From NCBI GenBank assembly GCA_032719365.1, contig CM064875.1:36788693-36852692 (forward strand): 64,000 bases of DNA, written 5' to 3'. The notes beneath the pieces are model-generated. The model did no database searches. It saw nothing but the letters and a program-made list of their open reading frames with translations, and was not told the origin of the DNA. Made by a program: the position numbers and the translations under genes. Positions 48,851-60,532 of this stretch are shown here, in pieces (position 1 is the stretch's first letter; each line of letters begins with the position of its first letter). This DNA is from Prinsepia uniflora (lineage: Eukaryota > Streptophyta > Magnoliopsida > Rosales > Rosaceae).

Positions 48851-50735
48851 ACGTGGCATACTAGGGTTGGTTCCACATGGTGAGTTGTTAAGATTGTCAG
48901 TGTTGACGTTAGTAATGACGCCAATAGTGTCGTCAGTTGACACGTGGCACCTGTTGGGTTGTGCCACATGGTAGGTTGTTAGATGTTGTCAGATGTTAGG
49001 TTATTAGGCTAACGTCAGTAGTGACGCCAGCGTTGACTAACATTGACCAAACTTTGACTCGTGCGTGTGGGCACGTGGGCATGAATTTCGAGGTCAAACT
49101 AGTCTTGTACGAAAGGTTTCGAGGTCCTGAATCCAATGGTGGTGGTTTCAAGTCAATCGAAGATCGTTTAGTTGGTGTTTTGGAGGGTTTTCTCCTTGGG
49201 AAGCATGTTTGGGACGCGTGTTCGATTTTGAGGTTTTTGAGGGATTATTGTATGGACTTGTATGGATTGTTAGTGGTCCTCATGTATGAATTTGATAGGC
49301 TCGGACGTCTCGGAAGCTTCAGATTAGCTTACGGCTCGTGTTTTGTGCGAGCGACAGTACGTGTGAGTGGACTTTCGTTTTCTTAAATCCTATGCATGCA
49401 TATTTATGTGTTTTAAATGTGGTATTATGCGTTTTTTATGATAATCGAGTGATTGGGAATTTTATCTGATTTATGATGAATTATGAATATTTTATTTTAT
49501 TGCATGGTTTACGAGGCTTTCCAAAAAGGTAGTTTTGGATCCTGTTTTGGATTGTGGTCTCGTGTCAAATGTGATTTCATGATGGAGATTTTAGTATATG
49601 TTTACGTGATTTTAGACGATTTATTATGAGAATTTCTTGACGAATATTTACATACTTATTATATGAATTTTGAGGAATTTTTATGAATAATTAAGAAAAA
49701 TATTATTAAAATGTTTTGCAAGGAAATTGGTTTTCTTAAAACCCGGATACTCAATGAGTTATGGTAAATGGTTTTATACATATTATGTCCCGATTATATG
49801 ATTTTTGAGAATAGTTTAATGGTTGTTTTACAAGGTCATGGTCGAGTTGTGACTTGGGCTTAGACCCAGCATGTTGAACTGTGATGTGAATTGTTGTTGT
49901 TAACATAAACCTGTGTTTTCTCAGAACTTGTGATGAATGTGATGTTTGGGATGATGTGTGACGATGGTAATGATGGGATATGCGTTGTGGAATATGTGTT
50001 GTGGAGACCTTCCTTAAGATGCTAGATAGGTTGAACGGTCTCGGACATCGAGGTAAAGCTCCATAGTTCCCGAGACCGATATTTTGAGTAGTCTCAGACG
50101 TCATGGTAAGGCGCCGTAGTTTTTGAGACTGGAACCGTGACTCAGACGTCGAGTTTAGGACTCCGTAGTTCTCGAGTGCTCTTGACTTACCGGTAGTGCA
50201 CATTGATGTGATAATACACATTGCAGGCATCAAGGTTGGGTCATACAGTATGTTAGTGTGTTCATTTGATATCATTGGTCATTTGATATGTTGTGTTGGC
50301 AGGTTTTCTTTAGTGTGGATTTGGTATGACTTTTGATAGGGCAGGTTTTGAAATTTCTGATTTTCTGGTTCATGCACGTATTTTGAGATTCTTATTTTAT
50401 TCGTAAATTCGATGCATGCATAGCTTTATTAAATGGAGGGTATAATAATTGATTTCGGAAAATAGTTTTTCCAAACCTTTATTTTTTTGTCCACTCACAC
50501 TTTATATTGGTTTTGACACCCTTCAGGTTGATCGTAGACACGGGCTGGGTGAAGGCTGAGGTATCACGATGAGTACGTACTCTGATCATATTTGTTAGCA
50601 TGTAGTAGTATCCCTAGTCTAACACGTGGTTAGGATGTTTACTTAACCTCGAGGGTAATATGATCATTTTAAAAGGTCATGTCCGATGGGAGGTGGTCGT
50701 CCCACACTAATCAAGGGGGATTACGGGGAGGGTCT

Positions 50736-50821
50736 TGTTAGTCCAGGTCTTGCAAGCTCATCACATAGCTCTTGTTTTGACTATTGTTGAAATTGAGGGT
50801 ATAAGTTTAGAAAAGTGTATG
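50736..50821 (+). pseudogene. Athila-like RT remnant, upstream piece
   Basis: In the frame that continues at 53681 it reads VLQAHHIALVLTIVEIEGIS, then LEKCM. The family has a similar run ending in GISPSxCMHRI. Solo LTR H interrupts it after the Cys-Met codons. Confidence 0.7.
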
Positions 50822-52439
50822 TGACACGACCCATCCCAATCTCCTCGGTATTAACGTCTGATGTGTCATGCTCTCGTCTGACACGACTTGTCAGACAAGG
50901 GATAATACGTACCTCAGCCCATACGAGGCTCGTAGAGCGTGCCAGGATCGGTGGAGGAGTGCGATGTCTCGGTCTCTACTGCAGCCCGCATCTGTGATCA
51001 AACTGAAGGGCATTAAAACCATTCAGAACTGTGATTGGACGAAAATCAATAAATTCATAAAAACGCATTTCATAAAGATATTTACGCCTTTCAGTAAGAA
51101 GTATGCATGTATCGAAAATCAGTAATCAAAACATTTACTCAAATAAGCCATTAGGGCCTTAGCCCAAAAACCGTAACTCAAAACCAAGTGTCGGAACTCA
51201 GCCCAAAACTGTATAATACCAAAATCTGTAAATCCAAAACCAAGTGGGCAACTTCCCAAATCCATAACCACAAATCCACAAATACCGAAATACCATTTCA
51301 TGAATCCAATAATTCATATTTACCACATAACCATCCTCGATATCCCAGATGCCTAATGTCCTAGAAGCTTGACGTCCCAGACATCAAATCTCACGGTAAT
51401 AAGCAACGCGTGCTACCCGGGGTCTCTCCGGGTCAATATCTCTGACATCCCAGATGTCTGACGTCCCAGACGTCTAATCATAGCATTCCTGCTTCTAAGT
51501 CACTATACGGTCCGGTAGCTCCCTATAATGACCCCTCGCAAGCAATGCACCGTGACTCCTCAGTGTCCCAAACACCTGGAGGAGACCATCACATATCCTC
51601 GTTTCAAGATGGTATATGGAAAACAGTTTTATAAATCATTTCAAAACATCTCAATGGGCCCTGCCCGAAATTCCCATAAAACATCACAAATCCATATAGG
51701 GTCCCTAACCCGAAATCACGTTTATGAAACATAGGGTCCCAGACCTGAAAACACATTTAGAAAACTCAATTGGACCTTATGCTTGATTTTGTAAACCACT
51801 GGGCCCCGACCCGATAACATGACTCAAAAGGGTCTCAGCCCGATTTCGTAAACCAACTGGGCCCCTGGCCCGATCACATAATTCAAATGGGTCTCATGTC
51901 CAACTTCATCTTTCGAAAACCAAAACCATGCCATGGAACCATAATTAGACTCACAATCACATAGCCATAGAATAAACTCGTAAACCTCGAAAAGCGTGTA
52001 CATACGGATTTACCTCGAAATACGTGCAATCGTATAATCCACTAGTTCCATAATCATCATCATAGAAATCACGTATGTAAAAAATATAAAATAGTTATGC
52101 ATGCATCACAATTTAGAAAACGAAGTCCACTCACAGACCGTCTAAACTACCGCCTCGATACGCGTGCCAAAAACCTCCCCATGCTAATCCGACCTCTCCG
52201 GGTCATTATGACCTGTCCAAATCATACCCAAAGGTTACTACTAACCTATACAAGTCTATATTAAGAACCCTAAACTTTCCCGAAAAAGTCAACGTGTCCC
52301 GTACACATTTACCAAGGTGAAAAACCTCGATTTTACCAACTTAACGATCTCTAATCGACGCAAAATTACCTCCATTGGATCCGGATCGTCGAAAGCTTTA
52401 AAATGGTCATAATCCCACCTAAAAATACGCTCCCACGCT

Positions 52440-52600
52440 CCCTCACGTGCGGGTCAAAGTTCTAGTCAAACGTTGACCAAAAGTCAACGTTGATGTCAAC
52501 AGAGTCAATGCTAACGTCATCATGAACGATAGTCAACAGTCAAAAGTCAACGAGTCAACTCACCGGTCAAGAGTCAACTCGCCGGTGACCGAGTCAACTC
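52440..52600 (-). promoter_or_regulatory. Dense TTGAC (W-box core) cluster in LTR H
   Basis: On the plus strand GTCAA or GTCAAC occurs about a dozen times in 160 bases, e.g. AAAAGTCAACGTTGATGTCA and GAGTCAACTCACCGGTCAAG. On the element's sense strand this is TTGAC, the WRKY core. Regulation is inferred. Confidence 0.5.
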
Positions 52601-53165
52601 CGCAGCGACTCGCCGGAATTTCTCGCTGGAAAACTCCATTGATGCCCCAAACTTCAAACTTCAATATCTCATTCGTTTCTCAACCAAATTCGACGTTCTA
52701 CCTATGTAAATCTATCTACTCGAGCCAAGGATTCCAAATATGAACCCAGAAATTTCAGAAAGTATATGGTCTGAAAGTTATGGCCGATCAAAGTTTCGGC
52801 CAGAATTCCGGGTCATCATTCCGGCCACCTCCGACGTCCAAATCCGTCCTAAATTGAACCTACAAGCTCAAGGGAGCTCAAGGAACATAACACTAGGCTT
52901 ATAATCGATCAAAAACCATTAAAACCAAGTCCACCATGTTTGAAATAAAAAATAGTATTTTCGGGTTTACCTTCGAAACTCCGGCCACCGTGCACGGCCG
53001 TCCTTGTCGTGGCCACCATTTGGTTCGTCTCAATGTCCTCTCCAGCTTTCATTCATGGGTCACAAACAAAGGATGAAGATTGAAGGTTGTTTGTGTAGTT
53101 GTTTTTGTGTGTTTGTTTAGGGAGAAAAATGAAGGTGATGCACGAGTGGGAAGATAGAGAAAATG

Positions 53166-53167
<2 letters not shown>

Positions 53168-53230
<63 letters not shown>
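53168..53230. repeat. (GT)n microsatellite, about 31 repeats
   Basis: An uninterrupted GT run inside solo LTR H, between a GAGG tract and ATTAATTAA words. Confidence 0.95.
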
Positions 53231-53232
<2 letters not shown>

Positions 53233-53680
53233 TTAATTAATTAATTAAATGGACCAATGGACATAGATCCACAATTTGGGGAAAAAGTAACCATGGGATG
53301 AGTGACACTTGTCACTCATCCAAGGGTCCTGGTTTAATTAAATGATAAATCAAATTTCATTATTTTCTTATTATTTTAATTAAGTTCAGGGGTCGTACAT
53401 TTAATCAATTTTGCTCCCGTGACCATAACTTTTCCTTCGGACATCCGATTTTGATGTGCCGCCTGTCTACGGACTCGTGACGTCCCGATCTACGTCACGG
53501 TCATCGGTCTTCGTACGTTTAACTCCCCAAGTCAAAAGTCAACATTTTGCCCAACCTAGGGGCAAAACGGTCATTTCGCACTGTCCGTCCGATTTCTCTC
53601 AACTAATCCCCGATTATTCATTATAAACCGTAATTAATTAATATTTAATCCTGATATTCGGGACGAGTCATTACAGTATG

Positions 53681-53985
53681 CATAGGATTCTCCTTGAGGA
53701 TGAGGCTAATCCGTCTCGAGAGGTACAACGAAGCTTAAACCTGCGAATAGAGTTAGACAAGAAAGTCGTACAAAAACTTTTAGATGTTGGAATTATCTAT
53801 CCAATTAGTGAACCAAGTGGTAAGTCTTATGCAAATTGTTCTCAAGAAGATTGGGATTACAAAAGTTAAGAATGAGCATGATGATCTCGTCTCTCGGAGA
53901 ATTCAAACCGGATGGGCGATTTATATTGGGCACTCACATTATTGCTTCTTGGATGGGTACTTGATAAGCCTTGAATTAAGAGTCA
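53681..53985 (+). pseudogene. Athila-like RT remnant, downstream piece
   Basis: It continues from 50821: HRILLEDEANPSREVQRSLN, then VGIIYPISEPSGKS, a frameshift, KIGITKVKNEHDDLV and RIQTGW, then SHYCFLDGY. In the family, about 50 residues including CIDYRKLN lie between TGW and SHYCFLDGYSG, so an internal deletion has occurred near 53925. The catalytic Asp box is absent. Confidence 0.8.
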
Positions 53986-54257
53986 TTTTATACCTTTTAT
54001 GCTTATCTTTTAATGTTTAAATACCACGTAATTTTATAAAATAACATATTTTGTGAGAAATATGCAGAATTGGATAGAGCTTGAAATTACGAGAATTTAG
54101 GCGAAAGAATCACCTCAATCAGAGTTATATTGAAGAAGTTATGATCGAATGAAGGGAAGCCACCAAAAAGGGCAAGGAAATTCGGTAGCATGCTACTGAA
54201 TCCCTTAAAATAGCCTAGAAACCCATTCTTCCAGTCGCATCCGACCTCGTACAAAGG

Positions 54258-54262
54258 AGTTT
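54258..54262. other. Target-site duplication of solo LTR I, left copy
   Basis: AGTTT, repeated at 57254-57258. Confidence 0.9.
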
Positions 54263-57253
54263 TGTAACGCCCCGAACGTTCCGGAAATGTAATATTATAA
54301 AATAATGAATAAAATGACGTTTTTACCCCTGTGTTTGTGTGGTCAATTTGTTGACTATTTGATTTGGAGGTCGAACGGACGTTGAGTGATGACCGTGACA
54401 TAGTTCGGGATGTCACGAGTTCATAGACAGGTGGCACGTCCGATTCGGACGCTCGGAGTGGAAGTTATGATGTTCGGAAGTTCAGGGGCATTATCGTAAT
54501 TTGGGCGTTATAAGGGGAAAAGTTGACTTTTTGTTTGACAATGGATATCCATTTGACTCGAAGACCGTTATGTTCGTCTTGACGCCCCGAGTACAACGAC
54601 AGACAGCACGCTTGAAACGGACGTCGGACGACCGAGTTACGGGTCACGGAAGTTGGAGGGCATTTTGGTAATTTTTGCCCTGGGGGCATTTTGGTAATTT
54701 CCGCACGGGGTACTGTTCACCACCGTGGAAAACAGAGCAGCGGCCGTGGGTCTTGTGCGTTCAATTGTTTATGGCTTTAGTGGATTGATCAGATGTTTGT
54801 TTATGTGAATTGAGGTAGTGGGAGCATGACTGAGTGGCGTGAGCAGGTTGCAGGCACGGGATTGAGTTTAATATGGCCATGGTTTCTGTGTTTGTGGGAA
54901 GCAAGTTTCAGAGAACCTCAGCTGGTCTCCCACGGGTGCTGGCCGTTTGAATCGATTGACAGAGTAAGAGAGTGAGGAGGGGACTCGGTTGGGTCATTTT
55001 GGGCATCATTGTGAGGGCTGAGGTTGAGAGAGACGGTGAGAAAACAGTTTCGGGTTTTCGGGGGGAAACTCAGAGTTCAAATCCTACGGGCTTTGAGGTG
55101 AAACTAAACACATTGGGAGTCTTCTGGGAGTGATAGAATCACGACGGTGCTGGAGTTGTTGAGTTTGGAGCCCGTTTTGCCCAGGAACCCAAGTCCCAGT
55201 TTGAAGGAAAAACCAGTGGAGGGAAAAATGGAAGATCAAATTGTGGGGACTTGCGAGCTAAACTAGGGGCCATTCTAGTCTTCTGGGAGCAAGAGGAAAC
55301 CAACCACGTCGAGTTCGAGGGACGACACGCTCGAATTGGCCAAGAACGGAGTTCCCTGGTTCTGAGCATTTTCGAGCTTAAGGTCGACAACTTCCAGGTA
55401 ACGGTGAGCCCAATTGATTGAACCAGTGTGTTCGTATGAGTTTTCTTAAGCTACTGGTGAAATTAATTTGAGTATGGAGTCAGTTTGGGTAAGTTTCAGA
55501 GGTCGACTTGTTCGACTGTGTGAGCTTGAGGGGGGTCGATTTAGTATAAGTCGAGGTTAACCGATGATGCAGACCTAAAATAAATGGGTTAGAGAAGATC
55601 ATAGAATTGAAAACGGGAAGAATTGATTGAGAATTGAGGGCTAACTGATCGGGTTGAGTCGCGGGTATCAGACCCGTTTAGCAGGCTGTTCGGGTAAGGG
55701 AGATGACACTGTAGCACGGCGCGTGGCCTTCACGCGCAGCCACTTTGGACGGCGCGTGACGGCGCGTGCGATGTCATCTCCGATCACGGTCAACATGGAA
55801 ATTGTTCCTTTCAGTCCAATTAACATTTTACCTTTAGGATTCGAGTTGTTCGGGAGTCATTCAGGATAATTTCGGGAGTCCGGAAGATTAAGTCTTTAAG
55901 TTTATTTTCGCCGAAAAATCTGGGAAATTAGGGAAAAATCTTACGAGCTATTTGGGGATGTTTGTAACCTTTCTTGTACATTTTTACAGGCCCGGACACT
56001 TCCGAAGCTACGGAGGAGCACGCGGGACGCGATTGACGCGTCCTACAACCGTGAGTGGACTTTTTGATTTTTAAATTGGGCATGCATGACTATTTTTCTT
56101 ATTTATCCCATGGTTTTACATATGATTTTATGATGGTGAGATGATATATCGGTTTTACTTGTTTTCACTTTTTCGAGATAATTATCGTATTTCACGCATT
56201 TCGAGATTTCGGTTTTTGCCTATGCATGCGTGATAATTTTGATGAAGTATCTGGATATGAATATGCATGTTTCGGATTTATGATGTTTGATCATATTGTG
56301 AAGTAATTTTTGGAAATTGCATGTGTTGGAAATTGCATGTGACTTCGGACATAAGTCCTACTATGTTGTGATATGATTTCGGAAAGATATTGGAAAACAG
56401 TTGTGATGAATCATGGTTTATTGTGTTTTAAAAACGGTTTTGGGTTTAAAGACCCGGTTGATGGTTGGATCTGGTTTTGGGTTTAAAGACCCGGTATGTT
56501 GATGTTGGGGGCGGGCCCGACAATTGAGTTTAAAGACTCGTCAGTTTAAAGACTCGATTATTATGATACCCCCCGAGGCCTATTAATCATGTTTTGAGTT
56601 TAAAGACTCGTTGATATCCCGGGAAGGCCTAATGTTGAGTTTAAAGACTCGGATGGATCCAACGACATAATTGTGGTTAATGATTCACGTTTTACATGAT
56701 TTGTACAATTAACGTTTAAAATGACGGTTTCTGACACCCGGAATTGTTAAATGGTTTTTTACATGAATTATGGTGATCCTTTGTAACGTTTTCCATGTGT
56801 TTCGGAAAAAGAGTTTTCAAAAGTTTAATAAGAAAAATTTGGATCTTTGGTTATGCATGCGTGTTACAAAACTGGAGGGCGAACCCGATTTCGGAAAAAC
56901 TGTTTTCCCTATAAAGCTTATGTTTCGGTCCACTCACACTTTGTTGTTTTAAATTCCCTCCAGGTCGTGGAACAAGCGTGGGGGCGAGCGCCGAGGCAGA
57001 GGCGGAGGCATAAAGTATTTCCGTTGCAGTGTAGTTAGTTCACAGAGTAGGACTTGTTCCTTTAACTTGTTTTGTAATATTGCTCTGTGAAACTGTGGAC
57101 TTGACGTCCAGTCGGATGTATTTGTTTAATCTCCCTGGTCTGACAATGGGTGTGTTGTAATTTTAACTAGTTTCCGGTCTTTTTGAGTCGATTGTCAGAC
57201 GGGAGCAGGATGCTTCCCGATTATCGAGGCGATAATCGGGGTGGGTCCTGTCA
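54263..57253 (+). mobile_element. Solo LTR I (Tekay subfamily), TSD AGTTT
   Basis: 2991 bp from TGTAACGCCCCG to GGGTCCTGTCA. It matches the LTRs of the Tekay element in opposite orientation, including the segment deleted at 32985. GTGAGTGGAC is at 56051-56060, CATGCATG at 56081-56088, the TTTAAA array at 56430-56662, ATGCATGC at 56853-56860 and GTCCACTCAC at 56928-56937. No coding. Confidence 0.93.
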
Positions 57254-57485
57254 AGTTTAGCGCGCGTGTACCAAACGTTCTTCAAAGTAGCTGGCGCGCG
57301 TGCACCGTAGGCCGCATCTCCCTTTCGGCACGTGTTTTCTGAACACAGTTATTTTTCTGGCCAGCGCCTATCGAACCATTTTCATCCCTTTCCTTGCTCG
57401 TTGACCAGTCGTTGAGCGCTGAAATGCTCTTTCCTATTAGAATTTTAATTGTAAACTCCTATTTATTTGAGGATTAATTTTTTCC

Positions 57486-57494
57486 TATAAATAG
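57486..57494 (+). promoter_or_regulatory. TATA box of an LTR remnant
   Basis: TATAAATAG followed within about 40 bases by a C/T-rich leader. This is the best core-promoter match in the window. Confidence 0.6.
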
Positions 57495-58604
57495 AGAGGC
57501 CTAGAATAATTGTAAAGAGTCGCTCATTCTTTGTACCAAAACTCTGCAAAAATCAATTCTTTCGTTCTTGTACGGCCAAAATTCCTTGTGCAAAAGTAAA
57601 CTACACCTTTCTCCATTGACATATAAGTTGAATTCCTAGGTGTCTCACCAAAGAGTGTCGAACCAACTAGCATCTATAGGGCGAAATTGTAACGACCCGT
57701 CCCAAATTTCCTTGATTTACTAAGAATTAATTGAGGATTAGTAAGGCTAATTGGGGATTAATCAAGGATTGTCGGACGTTAAGGCGAAATTACGATTTTG
57801 CCCCTAGACGAGGGTAAAAATTTGACTTTTGACTCGGGAGGTCCAATGCACATGGACCGAGTCCATGCGAGTCCGTAGACAGGCGACACATTGAAATCAG
57901 ACATTCGACGGGAAAGAAACTAGTCACCGAAGGTTCGGGGAACTATTGCACGAATTACGAGACGGGTGGACTTTTTTCTTGAGTGTGGGCCTAGATATTT
58001 TGAACAAGCCCAATGGATCCAATGCCCACAAACACACATACATGCACCCACCCCCTTCATCTGTTCCATTTGAACCCATTGAATCTGAAACCCACAAAAC
58101 CCAATTATCCATTCCCTTGCTAGTTCGATTGAGGACCTCTGAGAGATTGAAAGCGAGGCTGAGGGTGAGACGGTGAGGCTGAGCGGTTGGTGGTAGACAA
58201 CGGAGCTTAGCAGTGGCCGGAAAACAGCGAGAAAGGTAAAACCCGAAACCCGTGGTTTTTAAAAATTAGAATTTGGGCTGAGGATGTTTAGGGCTGTTTC
58301 TAACAATTGGGTTATGTTTGTGGGATCTATATTAGTATGTGGGTATAAAAAACAGAGGCTGAGGAAGGCGGAGCAGCTCAGGCAGGGGGCTGGATTTTTT
58401 AGTCACTGTTCATCAATTGCAACATGTAATTCTAGGATGTTTTTCATCGTTTTAATTGCACAGATCCCTTCTTGGGATTCAGACGATCCCATAGGAACAA
58501 ACAGGATGAATTTTGGTGGTTAGAAATGGAAGAATGGGTTGGGTCGGAACCGTGGGTCGCTTGATCAGATTGAAGAGATCCGGGTTAACCTAGACCGTGG
58601 ACAG

Positions 58605-58765
58605 GGATGATGACGTCATCTAACACTTGTCAGATGTCATATGTCAGTGATGATGTCATTGTTGACGTTAGCGATGAGGTCAGCCTTGACTTTGACTAGT
58701 GACCGCTGACGTCAGAGTTGACTTTGCTGACGTCAGCGTTGGCTTTTTGGTGAACGTTGACCAGC
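58605..58765 (+). promoter_or_regulatory. TGACGTCA/TTGAC motif cluster in LTR D
   Basis: GATGACGTCATC, GTTGACGTTAGC, CTTGACTTTGACTAG, GCTGACGTCAGAGTTGACTT and GCTGACGTCAGCGTT follow within 160 bases: at least three full TGACGTCA palindromes and several TTGAC cores. bZIP/TGA and WRKY factors recognise these cores; use by this LTR is inference. Confidence 0.55.
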
Positions 58766-60091
58766 CACTATAACCCGCGCGTGGGGTGCTCATGCATATA
58801 TTTTGAGGTGGGACTAGGACCATTTTAAATGTTTCGATGATACGAATCCAATGGTGGTGGTTTCGAGTTGATCGGAGATCATTAGGTTGGTCAAATTGAG
58901 ATTTAAAGCCTCATGAAGCGTGTCCATGACACATTGACTTTTCTGGGAATGTCGGGGGTTCTTGATATGGACTTGTCTAGGTTGGTAGTGACCTTTGAGT
59001 ATGTTTTGGACAGGTCTGGATGACCTGGAGTGTATGGATTAGCCAAGAGAGGCTTATGGCACGCGTATCGAGGTGCAGTTTGGACGGTCTGTAAGTAGAC
59101 TTTGTTTTATGAATATGATGCATATATAAATATTTTATATGTGTTTATGAACATGATTTGAGATGCCATGTGTGCATGTGATTTTAATTTGAAGTTTTTG
59201 GCATTTTCAAAGGAAACTGCGTTATTGTACGTAGTTCGAGATTTCTATTTTATATGATATTTGGGCTTCAGCATAGTGTACTACGTGCTTGTGTGTTATG
59301 TGAGTCCGAAGGTTTCACGGAGAGACGTGAAACTGAGGAACTGATTTATGGTTCTGAGGATTTCATGAAGATGCGTGAAATCGAGATTCGGGCACGAGAC
59401 CTAATTGAACGAAGATTTGAAAGTGTTTTGGCAATGAGAAAGGGTTTTCGGATTTGGAAATATCTTTCGGGCATATGACCCAGTTGATTTGAGGTTTGAC
59501 TTAGAGTATAGTCAAACATGAGATAAGTCGGCCGATGACCCAGTTATGAGTTTTACGAAAGATATTGCGGGCAGGAGACCCAGTTGTGGATTTTATAGGA
59601 TTCGAGGAATCCTGGGATATAAAGTGTCGTTGGACACTGGATTTTCGGGCCGTGACCCATTTGGTGATGTTCCGTGCTTGATGCCTTATTGATGATGGTA
59701 TTCGGGTAAATCCCGGATGATATGACGCTCACCTCCGAACTGCGGCTGTGTTCCTTCCGGAGAGGTCACGATGCATTGCCTGTTGTCGAGCAGCCGCAGG
59801 AAGCAATAACCGAGGGAGGTTTGACATAGCAGTGCTGATTTTATTCTCTAAGATTGATCGGCGATGTGTTCGCGATGATCAAGAGAGGGTCATCGCAAGT
59901 GATGTGTTCACGACGACTTGCTAGGATTGTGAGCATTCTTGAGCTATATGCACATATGCTAGGATTAGAATTGTACTAACATTGAGAATGGAATGTCTTC
60001 CCACGTGTTCTATGATTTATGCTGAGACTCCGTTCTAGTTTTCCTTGATTTGGCCTTTGGGCTGCGGCCCCATATGATTTGGTTTTGGGTT

Positions 60092-60269
60092 GAGACCCTA
60101 TTGAGGTAATGGCTTCGATTGAGAAGCATTTTTCACTTTTTTTTTATTTGGGAAGCAATACGTCTTGCTTCCGAGATACTGAGACGCTATTGAGGTAATG
60201 GCTTCGATTGAGAAGCATTTTTCACTTTGTTTTGATTTGGGAAGCAATACGTCTTGCTTCTGAGAAAGT
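60092..60269 (+). repeat. Tandem duplication of 89 bp in LTR D
   Basis: GAGACCCTATTGAGGTAATG (60092) and GAGACGCTATTGAGGTAATG (60181) begin two near-identical 89-base units ending in CGTCTTGCTTC plus a short tail. Confidence 0.85.
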
Positions 60270-60532
60270 ATTTGAAATCACAATTTTATGATGCATGCAT
60301 GCTTTTACGTGGAGGGTATAAATTTATTTTCGATAAAATAATTTTTTTATAAACCATTGTTTTGTCCACTCATAGCTTTTATGGTTTTAATACCCTTCAG
60401 GTTGATCGCGGATGCGGGCTGTAGCATAGATCGAGACATCACATGCCACCACCGATCTTGGAGTACTCTAGATAACCGAGAGTGGGTGACGAGTTTATCC
60501 CTGGTCTGACACGCGGTGTTAGACGGGAGCAG

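Larger units (their letters stand above)
44822..50735 (+). repeat. LTR G, plus strand, both ends missing, split by solo LTR F
   Basis: From CCGTAGACATGTGGCACGTC it follows LTRs C and D but lacks the first ~160-200 bp; it resumes after F at 48856 and fades near 50630-50735. It carries a long hairpin (45113-45148), a TGACG/TTGAC stretch (about 45700-45750 and 48890-49055), GTGAGTGGAC (49363-49372) and GTCCACTCAC (50489-50498). It sits inside the Athila-like element, between protease and RT remnants. No gene; the 121-codon frame 49021-49386 matches LTR sequence. Confidence 0.75.
50822..53675 (-). mobile_element. Solo LTR H (GGGCC-array subfamily), TSD GTATG
   Basis: 2854 bp from TGACACGACCC to GAGTCATTACA, flanked by GTATG at 50817-50821 and 53676-53680. 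It has GTGATTGGAC (51031-51040), a TGACGTC cluster (51340-51490), the GGGCC array (51650-51905), GTCCACTCAC (52125-52134), a GTCAA-rich cluster (52440-52600), a GT microsatellite and the hairpin (53296-53321). Confidence 0.92.
53986..57687 (+). mobile_element. LTR-like remnant with TATA box, split by solo LTR I
   Basis: The pieces 53986-54262 and 57259-57687 join across the I duplication. The second has CCTATAAATAGAGAGGCC and then a C/T-rich leader (GTACCAAAACTCTGC...), the layout of a Tat/Athila-type LTR promoter. It may be the 3' LTR of the Athila-like element or another copy. No gene. Confidence 0.45.
57688..60532 (+). repeat. LTR D, 5' LTR of a plus-strand non-autonomous element, end missing
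   Basis: It starts TGTAACGACCCGTCCC and follows LTR C. It ends within GACGGGAGCAGG, about 50 bases before the expected TGTCA-type end, and is joined to element E interior. It holds a TGACGT cluster (58605-58765), GTAAGTAGAC (59091-59100), a tandem duplication (60092-60269) and GTCCACTCAT (60364-60373). Confidence 0.82.
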
